Positions 18,601-25,576 of a stretch of 42,529 nt of DNA are shown here, piece after piece (within the stretch, counting starts at the first letter, position 1; every line of letters starts with the position of its first letter). Origin of the DNA: a virus. The DNA lies in IMG/VR virus record IMGVR_UViG_3300033291_000003, positions 1 through 42,529 of that record; one strand, given 5' to 3'. A program made the translations under genes and the position numbers. Under the pieces are notes generated by a model that saw only the letters and a list, made by a program, of their open reading frames with translations, was not told the origin of the DNA and searched no databases.

Positions 18601-19668
18601 ATGAGCAAGCACAAGCGTCAAAGAGGAAATGGAACTGGAACTGCATATAAACGCGGTAGAACATGGACAGCAAGAATTGTTATTGCATGGGAGAACACTA
18701 TAAGTAAAAACGGAAAAAAATATGCCAAGCCTATTTATCGCACCAAGGGCGGATTCAGAACAAAGACGGAGGCGCTTGAATATATTCCGACGTTAAAGGG
18801 GACGCAAGGTCAATCTATAAAGCCTATAAATTTGAAAAACATAAAATTGAAAGCAATGTGGGATGGTTACCAAACAACAAGTATGTATAAAAAGTTAGGC
18901 AAAAATACAAAATCAGCATTAATGACAGCATGGAATAAGCTTGCACAGATTCATAATCACGATATAAGAACACTTTCTATCAAAGAAATGCAAGACGTAA
19001 TTGATACGAAAGCTGCAACCTTTGATCCGGCAAAAGATATGCAGGCAGTTTTATCACATTGCTATAAATGGGCCATGATGCAAAACCCACCATTGGCAAC
19101 CATTAATTATGCCAGGATGCTAACCATGCCAGAAAACGAACCAAAGGAAACCGTGCCATTTAATCAAAATGAAACGGATAAATTGTGGGGCGGCTATGGA
19201 AATGGTGATATGGTTGCTGCTCTTGCTTTGCTTATGATTTATTCCGGCATGATGCCGGGAGAGCTTATGATTGCAGAGAAAGCTATGATTAATTGGGATA
19301 AACAAATTATCACAGGGGCAGGATTAAAAACTGCATATCGAAAAAAGACACCGATTATCATTGCTGATTTTATAGTTCCGGTGCTTCGTGATATATGCAA
19401 TCACTCAAAAGAAAATCGTATTTGCTGGCTTAAGCGAGATGATTTTTATGTCGCATTTTATGAAATGACAAATCGATATGACTGCCGGCCTGAACTTACA
19501 CCATATAGTTGTCGGCATAGTACGGCTACGGCTCTTGCATTGCTTGGTGTTTCAGAAAGTATTATGATGAAAATTATGCGGCAGAAGAAAATTACCACAA
19601 CAAGACGGTATATTCACATCGATGTTGATAAATCCATTGAAGCCGTGAATAAAATGAAAGCAAATTGA
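18601..19668 (+). CDS. int: Tyrosine recombinase (phage integrase) with altered active-site residues
   Basis: The 355-aa protein has a Gly/Lys-rich AP2-like arm-binding N-terminus (GTGTAYKRGRTWTARIVI), a SAM-like core-binding domain (about 80-175) and a catalytic domain (about 185-350). The nucleophile is Tyr337 (TTTRRYIHID); Lys243 and Arg305 are recognisable. Box I reads YSGMMPGEL, with Met218 (ATG at 19252) where the catalytic Arg normally stands. The HxxR His is Tyr302 and the second His/Trp is Gln328. It lies next to attP. Either this subfamily uses other residues or the enzyme is impaired. Confidence 0.85.
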   Translation: MSKHKRQRGNGTGTAYKRGRTWTARIVIAWENTISKNGKKYAKPIYRTKGGFRTKTEALEYIPTLKGTQGQSIKPINLKNIKLKAMWDGYQTTSMYKKLGKNTKSALMTAWNKLAQIHNHDIRTLSIKEMQDVIDTKAATFDPAKDMQAVLSHCYKWAMMQNPPLATINYARMLTMPENEPKETVPFNQNETDKLWGGYGNGDMVAALALLMIYSGMMPGELMIAEKAMINWDKQIITGAGLKTAYRKKTPIIIADFIVPVLRDICNHSKENRICWLKRDDFYVAFYEMTNRYDCRPELTPYSCRHSTATALALLGVSESIMMKIMRQKKITTTRRYIHIDVDKSIEAVNKMKAN

Positions 19669-19670
19669 TA

Positions 19671-19915
19671 TTTGTTATTAGTAGCGTTATTAGTAGACAT
19701 ATATTTTGATTTATTCTGACATCCTTTAAACGAAGAAAATATATTAAAAGAAAAAGAAAAAAGCCTTGCAAATAAAGGCTTTTCCTTGTTTTTGGCGGAG
19801 AAGGAGGGATTTGAACCCTCGCGCCGCTCAATGCGACCTACTCCCTTAGCAGGGGAGTATTGGCCCTTATAAATAGGCTGTTTACGGGCATTTGTTATTA
19901 GTACGTTATTAGTAG
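19671..19915. other. attP region: tRNA-Ser core flanked by arm-type repeats
   Basis: The core is the 3' half of tRNA-Ser(GCU) on the minus strand (19793-19857): encoded CCA, acceptor strand, T-arm GAGGG-TTCAAAT-CCCTC, variable arm and anticodon stem CTCCC-CTGCTAA-GGGAG. The 5' half is missing, as in a phage attP that rebuilds the host tRNA on integration. GTTATTAGTA occurs at 19674-19683 and 19686-19695 on one side, and at 19894-19903 and 19905-19914 on the other, like integrase arm sites. The integrase gene ends three bases before the first arm. Confidence 0.8.
19759..19783 (+). terminator. Intrinsic terminator after integrase
   Basis: AAAAGCCTT (19759-19767) pairs with AAGGCTTTT (19775-19783) over nine positions around a 7-base loop. 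U-rich sequence follows on the plus strand (TTTTCC, then TTGTTTTT). The A-run on the other side makes it potentially bidirectional. It ends integrase transcription before the tRNA core. Confidence 0.7.
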
Positions 19916-19938
19916 GATTTTAAAAATATTTTTCAAAA

Positions 19939-19972
19939 ATCACTTGACAATATCGCCTATAAGTGATATTTT
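19939..19972 (+). promoter_or_regulatory. Cargo-operon promoter with embedded operator
   Basis: -35 TTGACA (19944-19949), 17-base spacer, -10 TATTTT (19967-19972). ATCACTT (19939-19945) and AAGTGAT (19961-19967) form a perfect 7-bp inverted repeat touching both hexamers, so a dimeric repressor would block polymerase. The site resembles neither the immunity operators nor the late operator, suggesting independent control of the genes at 20003-22005. Confidence 0.68.
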
Positions 19973-20002
19973 ACAATTAGAAAAAGCAAGGAGGAAATAA
20001 TA

Positions 20003-20227
20003 ATGAAAAAAATTATAGCACTTACTATGATGGGTGACTGTGTGTACTTTATGGATGATAATTTTACTGACGAACAGAAAAACAAAATACAAAATGTTGC
20101 CGACGGTTTTAAAAAATCTAAATTATGGTCTCGTGCGCTTTTTGCTGACTTTCGGGCCGAAGTAAAGAACAAGCTTAAACTTGAACTTGAGCGTGTGGAG
20201 ATTTCTGTTGTCATAAGAGTACAATGA
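20003..20227 (+). CDS. Hypothetical 74-aa protein, first gene of the cargo operon
   Basis: MKKIIALTMMGDCVYFMDDN and onward: a beta-hairpin start and a basic helical C-terminal half (KKSKLWSRALFADFRAEVKN). AAGGAGGA lies eight bases before ATG and a regulated promoter just upstream, so it is well expressed. It has no HTH; it could be a small effector. No family was recognised. Confidence 0.6.
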   Translation: MKKIIALTMMGDCVYFMDDNFTDEQKNKIQNVADGFKKSKLWSRALFADFRAEVKNKLKLELERVEISVVIRVQ

Positions 20228-20242
20228 GAATGGAGAAAATCA

Positions 20243-20452
20243 ATGCCTAATCTAAATAACATATATACCGCAGCAGAAGCCGCCATATTATGGGGGCTAG
20301 AAGAAAGTACAGTACGCCGGGCATGTTGGGAAAAGCGTTTCAAGCCAGGCATAGAGGCCAGAAAGTCACCACCCAAGGATCGCGGAATATGGTTGGTTAC
20401 CAGGAAAGGTATGGAGCGGCTATATGGAAAGCGAAAGGATGATATAAAGTGA
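20243..20452 (+). CDS. HTH protein (excisionase/MerR-like), 69 aa
   Basis: A winged-HTH pattern: YTAAEAAILWGLEESTVRRA, then CWEKRF, a GIEARKSPPKDRG wing and IWLVTRKGMERLYG. This matches helix-turn-helix 'DNA-binding domain' proteins such as Xis or small regulators. GGAGAAAA precedes the ATG. It lies between the cargo promoter and the glycosyltransferase and near attP, so it may be an excisionase or the regulator of the cargo operator. Confidence 0.65.
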   Translation: MPNLNNIYTAAEAAILWGLEESTVRRACWEKRFKPGIEARKSPPKDRGIWLVTRKGMERLYGKRKDDIK

Positions 20453-22005
20453 AAAAACATATTCATCTAATATTGGTAATAGTGATCATGCTGGTGGGGA
20501 TTTTTGTCCGGGTTTATGACTTTGGCAATACCCCATATGGATTAAATCAGGATGAAGCAAGCCTTGGATACGATGCTTGGGCCGATATGAATTATGGAAT
20601 GGATCGAAATGGGGACCATAACTCTATATATTCCGTTGCGTGGGGATCGGGACAAAACGTCCTTTACAACTATATGGTCCGTCCGTTTATTGCCGTCCTG
20701 GGACTCAACATATTGGCCGTAAGGTTGCCTATGCTTATCTTTGGTATATTGACTCTAATAGTATTTTATTTGCTCTGCAAGCAATTATACGGGCCTACTG
20801 TTGCCTTATTGTCTCTATTTATTCTAGCAGTCTGTCCGTGGCATATCATACTGTCTCGCTGGGGGCTAGAATCAAATTTTGCGGCACCTGTAATTGTGTT
20901 TGCTATGTATTGTTTTGCACGGATTAAAGATAATGATATATGGTTTATCCCTGGAATGGTTTTTACTGCCCTGCTTATGTATGCCTATTCTGCCCACCTA
21001 TTTTTTCTTATCATATTTGTTCCGGCGATATGTATATATATTTTAATGAAAAAGTTGGTTTCTCCGAAATGGTACTGGATAGGCGTTGGCGTTTTTCTTC
21101 TTGTGTCCGCACCGATGGGAGTATTCTTTATTGTCAATAAATTAGGCCTTGACCCTATAAAATTTCTTGGCTTTGCCATACCGCGTCATTCCATGCTGCG
21201 GTCAGATTTTGCCGTGAGCTTATTCTGTAAATACGATAGCGAGACATTCTTTCAAGCGCTTGCAGGCAATATACGACTTATGGGCGATATGTTGTTTAAA
21301 TTTAAGGGCCAGTTTGATAATTACAATGCACCCAACCAATTCGGGGCGCTCTATATATTTATGATGCCTTTTATGTTAATAGGTATTAGCGCAGCTATAA
21401 ACAAAGCGCGGAAGGATCGCGGCGCGTTACTTCTTCTCACTTGGTTTCTCTGCATCGTGATTGAAAATCTTATTGTTGGAACAAATATAGTCAGGATGAA
21501 TATAGCATTTTCCCCGATGATTATATTCGTAGTTTTCGGGATTATGTGGATCGCGGAAAGATTAAAAGCCGCGCTGCCGATATTTATAATTATAACATGC
21601 TTTGCCACTATACCGTTTTTAAATTATTATTTTACGGATTTTAATAACGAAATGTCCGGACATTATTACGGTGGTTTTGATAATGCCATAGCTTATGCCA
21701 CAGATAATGCAACAGGAAATATATATATGACAGAGGAAGATAGAGAACCATATATTATATCTTTATTTACCGAAAAAATACCGCCGCAGGAATTTTTAAA
21801 CACAGTACAATATGATAGTTATGATTATCAGTTTAGACATGTAATTCAATATAAAAATTATATAAGCGGGATACCGGAAGAAATTATACAAAAACAAGGT
21901 GATGCATATATATTTAAGATCAATGAGGAAATATATGTAGGATTAATTAGTGATAAAAATATTATTTATAATTTTGGAGATTATATAGTTATTATTGTAA
22001 AATAA
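20449..22005 (+). CDS. GT-C membrane glycosyltransferase (PMT/ArnT-like), 518 aa
   Basis: The protein starts with a membrane span and the first-loop motif NQDEASLGYDAW, an Asp-Glu pair typical of GT-C enzymes that use polyprenyl-linked sugars. About ten hydrophobic spans follow to residue ~400, then an extracellular domain of about 120 residues. The GTG start overlaps the HTH gene by four bases. In prophages such enzymes change cell-surface glycans of the lysogen (lysogenic conversion, exclusion of related phages). Its AT-rich 3' end differs from the rest and may mark acquired DNA. Confidence 0.78.
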   Translation: MKKHIHLILVIVIMLVGIFVRVYDFGNTPYGLNQDEASLGYDAWADMNYGMDRNGDHNSIYSVAWGSGQNVLYNYMVRPFIAVLGLNILAVRLPMLIFGILTLIVFYLLCKQLYGPTVALLSLFILAVCPWHIILSRWGLESNFAAPVIVFAMYCFARIKDNDIWFIPGMVFTALLMYAYSAHLFFLIIFVPAICIYILMKKLVSPKWYWIGVGVFLLVSAPMGVFFIVNKLGLDPIKFLGFAIPRHSMLRSDFAVSLFCKYDSETFFQALAGNIRLMGDMLFKFKGQFDNYNAPNQFGALYIFMMPFMLIGISAAINKARKDRGALLLLTWFLCIVIENLIVGTNIVRMNIAFSPMIIFVVFGIMWIAERLKAALPIFIIITCFATIPFLNYYFTDFNNEMSGHYYGGFDNAIAYATDNATGNIYMTEEDREPYIISLFTEKIPPQEFLNTVQYDSYDYQFRHVIQYKNYISGIPEEIIQKQGDAYIFKINEEIYVGLISDKNIIYNFGDYIVIIVK

Positions 22006-22025
22006 AAAAATAAAACTTCATAGAT

Positions 22026-22054
22026 TTGATGTTGTTGTTTTTTTATGGTATAAA
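22026..22054 (+). promoter_or_regulatory. Candidate promoter for the 45-aa membrane protein
   Basis: -35 TTGATG (22026-22031), 17-base spacer, -10 TATAAA (22049-22054). It lies in a very AT-rich stretch where chance matches are common. The start of the small gene is 50 bases downstream. Confidence 0.4.
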
Positions 22055-22103
22055 TAATTTGAATCAACATATATATAAATCAAAAGAAATTTGGGTAAAA
22101 AAA

Positions 22104-22241
22104 ATGAAGTATACTAAAAAATTTTTTAATGCTTTTTTAGGAACATTGCTTATGTTGTCATTGCCGTTTATATATATTGTTATTATTTTTTGGTGTTTAT
22201 ATGATTTAATTGTTATTAAAATTAAAAAAAAGGCCGAGTAA
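22104..22241 (+). CDS. Small membrane protein, 45 aa
   Basis: MKYTKKFFNAFLGTLLMLSL continues PFIYIVIIFWCLYDLIVIKI and a Lys-rich tail. It has one or two hydrophobic spans with positive ends. The ATG at 22104 has only GGGTAA upstream; an earlier in-frame ATG (22026) would overlap the promoter. It is extremely AT-rich. Its stop lies inside the convergent terminator. Function unknown; possibly part of the cargo. Confidence 0.5.
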   Translation: MKYTKKFFNAFLGTLLMLSLPFIYIVIIFWCLYDLIVIKIKKKAE

Positions 22242-22249
22242 TTCGGCCT
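22224..22249 (-). terminator. Convergent terminator ending the late operon
   Basis: AGGCCGA (22231-22237) pairs with TCGGCCT (22243-22249) around a 5-base loop. On the minus strand a run of eight T follows (plus A-run 22224-22231), giving a strong stop for the endolysin transcript. On the plus strand it also closes the cargo operon, with a weaker T-stretch beyond. Confidence 0.78.
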
Positions 22250-22263
22250 CATAAAATTTGTTT

Positions 22264-23034
22264 TTACGCTACTACATCCCTTACTTTTTGGATTATACCA
22301 CCAAGTCGTTCGTTTTCTCGTTGTTCATACTCTAGCGATTCTTTTAGCTCTCGTATTTCTGCTTTTAGCTTTCCGTTTTTTACTTCTAATGGATCCTTTT
22401 CTCCATATACATTTAGCCCTGCATTTTTGATAATTGCTGGATAGTCTTTGTAAGCAATATCCATATCAAGCCGAGCGCTGTAAACACCGTCTGCACTGCC
22501 TTTGTTTGTATATTGCAATATGCCATAAGAATATTTTTTTGATGGATTTTTACGCCAATCAGCAAGCCAAAGATCATATTTTGCGAGAACGTTCATATCC
22601 ATTCTTGCCAACCAATCATTTCCTGCGTATATTGCGGCATAATATCCAGCTTGTTCAATAGTCGTGCAAAAAGCATCTACTATAGCCGTCAATTCTGGTT
22701 TATTGAAACGTTTTAAACTTTTGTCCTCAATGTCGCAAGAAATAGGGTACATGATCTTTCCAGCGTAGGGAGCAATTTGCTCAAGTACAAATTGCGCTTC
22801 TGTAATAGCTGCCTCTGGAGACTTCGCATAGTTATAAATATATACTCCCACATCTATGCCGACGGCTAATGCTCCCTCTATATTTGCCTTAAACCATGGA
22901 TCAACAACACAAGGGTTATTATATGAATGTCCGTATCCAACACGGATCATTGCAAATTTAATACCCTGCTCATCTTTTTTTACTTTTGTCCAGTCTATCG
23001 CTCCCTGATGTTTAGATACATCAATACCTTGCAT
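22264..23034 (-). CDS. Endolysin: GH25 lysozyme with C-terminal coiled coil
   Basis: The 256-aa protein opens MQGIDVSKHQGAIDW, the GH25 signature with catalytic-site Asp5, and has ISCDIED (Asp101, Glu103) in the fold's active site. GH25 enzymes cut beta-1,4 bonds between MurNAc and GlcNAc. Instead of a wall-binding repeat, the last 40 residues form a coiled coil (KAEIRELKESLEYEQRENER), which may give oligomers. It is the final gene of the late operon, after the holin. Confidence 0.93.
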   Translation of the reverse strand: MQGIDVSKHQGAIDWTKVKKDEQGIKFAMIRVGYGHSYNNPCVVDPWFKANIEGALAVGIDVGVYIYNYAKSPEAAITEAQFVLEQIAPYAGKIMYPISCDIEDKSLKRFNKPELTAIVDAFCTTIEQAGYYAAIYAGNDWLARMDMNVLAKYDLWLADWRKNPSKKYSYGILQYTNKGSADGVYSARLDMDIAYKDYPAIIKNAGLNVYGEKDPLEVKNGKLKAEIRELKESLEYEQRENERLGGIIQKVRDVVA

Positions 23035-23049
23035 TTAATTCACCTAACC

Positions 23050-23232
23050 CTATAATCCTGTTTTGTTGGTAGGATTATTGATAATACCAAAACCAGCCAA
23101 CACAACAAGCAAAAGATTAACAAACTCATCCCATCCTGGTATTTCATATCCAAACCATGCTTTCAATACAAACGCAACCAAAGCGGCAACGCTAACCCAT
23201 AGAGCCCAACTTTTAAAACGATTTTGTTCCAT
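23050..23232 (-). CDS. Holin (phiLC3-type), 60 aa
   Basis: MEQNRFKSWALWVSVAALVA with a second hydrophobic stretch (VNLLLVVLAGFGIINNPTN) gives two spans with the conserved G-I-I-N-x-P-T end of phiLC3-family (phage_holin_1) holins. It forms membrane pores that let the endolysin reach the wall. Located immediately upstream of the endolysin. Confidence 0.85.
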   Translation of the reverse strand: MEQNRFKSWALWVSVAALVAFVLKAWFGYEIPGWDEFVNLLLVVLAGFGIINNPTNKTGL

Positions 23233-23269
23233 AATATACCTCCATTAAATTTGCCGGATTATCCCCCGG

Positions 23270-23572
23270 CTAGGAATTTACTGATTCCAATTTAGCCAAT
23301 CTTCTATCGTGATATTTAAGTTGTTCTCGTATTTCTGCAATTTCTTTTGTTGTCTTTTTTATTTCTGTGTTATAAATACTCATATCATATTGAATTTCTT
23401 CAATTCTATCTGATATATATTCAATTTTTTGTAACAATGTTGCTTCTGTAACAGCGTCTTTTACGGCAACCCTTGTAGTCTCTTCTCTTTTTTTGCTTGC
23501 TCTTCCAGTCCAGGCATGTATAATATTACTTATTGTCGCTAATAATGCTATTGCCCATGCTATCCACTCCAT
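23270..23572 (-). CDS. Membrane-anchored coiled-coil lysis accessory protein, 100 aa
   Basis: One N-terminal span (MEWIAWAIALLATISNIIHA), a short basic loop, then a long coiled coil to the end (DRIEEIQYDM, EIREQLKYHDRRLAKLES). XhlA-type haemolysin proteins next to holins have a coiled coil and one span, but with the span at the C-terminus. This is a related arrangement in reverse order, so the assignment is by context. Confidence 0.6.
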   Translation of the reverse strand: MEWIAWAIALLATISNIIHAWTGRASKKREETTRVAVKDAVTEATLLQKIEYISDRIEEIQYDMSIYNTEIKKTTKEIAEIREQLKYHDRRLAKLESVNS

Positions 23573-23585
23573 AACTACATCCTCT

Positions 23586-24290
23586 CTATGCTTCTATCCA
23601 CGTAGCTCCTGTAATTGTTCCGTCATATCCGTTTCCGCTTATATCGTAAATAATAGAACCTGTTCCCTCGTGAAAAAAATATTTTGCTACATAGCCAGAT
23701 TTGTCAGACATTAATATTTTGTATATTGTAGCAGTGAGATAATCGTCTGGAGTCCCAGATTGTCCAATTAGCATATTATGTGTACCTTGTAGCGTTTCTA
23801 CGGAATCCGCCGTAGCAGTTGCATCAAGCATATCGTCCACAAATATTTGTACTGTATCCGCGTCTGTTGTTCCGTCCCAAAATAATCTTATTTTGTGCTT
23901 TTCTCCATCGCAAATATTTGTATTTCCTTGAACCGAAAATCGTAGATCGCCGACAACACCTTTTCGATTAATCCACAATATCTTGCCGCTAGTATCAATA
24001 CGAACTCCGTCACCTATATTTGTCGGAGTATCCCATTCGGTTGTAAAAATATAATTTTGCACACCGGGTATGCTTGCTTTTGATATTTCAAAATATATAT
24101 TCTTATATCCTGCTGGAATAATTTTATTAGAAAACGATATATAATCATTTGATCCATCAAAATATAAAGCATATTTTTTAACGGATAATAATATTGGTCT
24201 AGCAAACACATCTTTAAAAGATCGCTGGATTGGTTTTTTTTTGTTTTTCGTTATAATTGGCCTATAGAAACCATAATGGAAAGATCGCAT
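23586..24290 (-). CDS. Tail fibre/receptor-binding protein with LamG-like domain, 234 aa
   Basis: Start 24290 (MRSFHYGFYRPIITKNKKKP) has GGGGGAG upstream and slightly overlaps the preceding gene. From residue 50 the sequence has the concanavalin/LamG pattern ALYFDGSNDYISF, then FDGxTD-type strands and ISGNGYDGTI near the end. Such modules bind carbohydrates on the host wall. As the last structural gene before lysis, it is the likely host-range determinant. Confidence 0.75.
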   Translation of the reverse strand: MRSFHYGFYRPIITKNKKKPIQRSFKDVFARPILLSVKKYALYFDGSNDYISFSNKIIPAGYKNIYFEISKASIPGVQNYIFTTEWDTPTNIGDGVRIDTSGKILWINRKGVVGDLRFSVQGNTNICDGEKHKIRLFWDGTTDADTVQIFVDDMLDATATADSVETLQGTHNMLIGQSGTPDDYLTATIYKILMSDKSGYVAKYFFHEGTGSIIYDISGNGYDGTITGATWIEA

Positions 24291-24712
24291 TAATAATCTC
24301 CCCCAAAAACAGTTACCATCCATCCAGAAGCTACAGTGGTTCCAACGGTAGCTATAATAGTCCAGCCACCTTCAAGATATGGAATAGGCGGCATTGCTTC
24401 ATACCCGGTATCACGGAGGATATCATAGTCTGTACCTGTCACAGCATCAGCTGCCGCAGAAGATGAAGCAAGCGTAGTTTCATGCACAAGATGATATGCA
24501 GACCCAGTATAGATAAACAATCGCAAGACTGTGGCTATGTTATCTCCCAGCGCCCTAACTTTTATTTCATCAATTCTTGATCCTTCTGTACCAGCCGTAA
24601 AAACTGTTACGCCATTAGTAGTAGGTGTTTCATAACTAGTATCTGCCGTAATAACTTTTCCACCACCAATATTTTGAGAAATTGGAAAAATCGGCTGTGT
24701 GTTTGCTGCCAT
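24290..24712 (-). CDS. Tail-tip/fibre-associated beta-sandwich protein, 140 aa
   Basis: A beta-rich protein: MAANTQPIFPISQNIGGGKV and then strands with TNGVTVFTAGTEGSRIDEIK and ending GWMVTVFGGDY. It resembles small baseplate or fibre-chaperone proteins found between BppU-like and receptor-binding genes. Its start overlaps the stop of the BppU-like gene by one base. The assignment is from context and composition. Confidence 0.6.
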   Translation of the reverse strand: MAANTQPIFPISQNIGGGKVITADTSYETPTTNGVTVFTAGTEGSRIDEIKVRALGDNIATVLRLFIYTGSAYHLVHETTLASSSAAADAVTGTDYDILRDTGYEAMPPIPYLEGGWTIIATVGTTVASGWMVTVFGGDY

Positions 24713-25566
24713 TATAAGGCACCTCCTATGTTTCTATAAGATAATAAAAAGCTTGCTGATATAACCGTTCTTAATGTGTTTTCTAAAATAGGATTACTAG
24801 CTGCATCCGTTGCTTCTTTTAATGCATTTCCAGATGTTCCATCAAATATTGTTATTGAAGTATCAGTAGAAGACCCTGGCCCCGTTACCTCGCAAACAAT
24901 AGCTGCATAATCAACTATTGCTTTTTCAGTTGGGACATTATCATCACTTCCTGGGCTGCTCATTGATGTAACAATTGCTTTTCCGCCTTTAATTGTTTTC
25001 CCATCGGTACCGTCAAACTGGGCTATATGCCCATCTGTAACTGTTCCTGCCCCATCGACCTTATCAGCAATATCGGATGTATTTGTTGCTATGTTTGCCG
25101 CGTTATCAGATATATCCGATTCGTTCTGAGTAATCCGGGCATCAAAACCAGTTGTAAGCGCTAAAGCGTATGTAAGCTCCGTAAACTCAGAAGTGCTTTC
25201 AACTGCGCCAGAAACATCGTCACTTTCTGTTACTGTAATTTCAAAGGTTTGTGTGCGTAGTACAGTTGGGTCCGCCGTTGTAATTTCAATAAAACAATTA
25301 AGCGTTCCGGATTCTAGGCATGTTTGTGTCGTTATGGTATATGACGCTTTACCAGCGGCTGCATCTGTTATTGAACAATTGTTATATACAATTGCACCAG
25401 ATGGCTTTTCAGCGTAAAATACAACCGTAGAAGCTGTTAAATTTACGGCTTGTCCGTTTGAGGTTAAGACAAAATTAATGACACGCCCATCACCTTCATA
25501 TTGCACAATTTCAACAGGCGTTTTATAAGCTTTCCATACATCTACCTGTGCGGATTTATTTACCAT
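24712..25566 (-). CDS. BppU-like baseplate upper protein, 284 aa
   Basis: Residues 1-115 match the N-terminal domain of BppU-family proteins: VEIVQYEGDGRVINFVL, VVFYAEKPSGAIVY, then TLNCFIEITTADPTVLRTQT. In lactococcal phages BppU joins receptor-binding proteins to the baseplate. A heptad-like trimer stalk follows (DARITQNESDISDNAANIAT), then a beta-rich phage-fibre repeat region (QFDGTDGKTIKGG). It begins ten bases after the Tal-like gene. Confidence 0.8.
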   Translation of the reverse strand: MVNKSAQVDVWKAYKTPVEIVQYEGDGRVINFVLTSNGQAVNLTASTVVFYAEKPSGAIVYNNCSITDAAAGKASYTITTQTCLESGTLNCFIEITTADPTVLRTQTFEITVTESDDVSGAVESTSEFTELTYALALTTGFDARITQNESDISDNAANIATNTSDIADKVDGAGTVTDGHIAQFDGTDGKTIKGGKAIVTSMSSPGSDDNVPTEKAIVDYAAIVCEVTGPGSSTDTSITIFDGTSGNALKEATDAASNPILENTLRTVISASFLLSYRNIGGAL

Positions 25567-25576
25567 AATTTATCTC

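Noticed and set aside
19592-19831. 79-codon minus-strand frame across the attachment core
   Set aside because: Its start translates the tRNA-Ser 3' end (RVQIPPSPP) and it opposes the integrase end.
22026-22103. Longer N-terminus for the 45-aa membrane protein (start at 22026)
   Set aside because: The extension overlaps the probable promoter and has no ribosome site.
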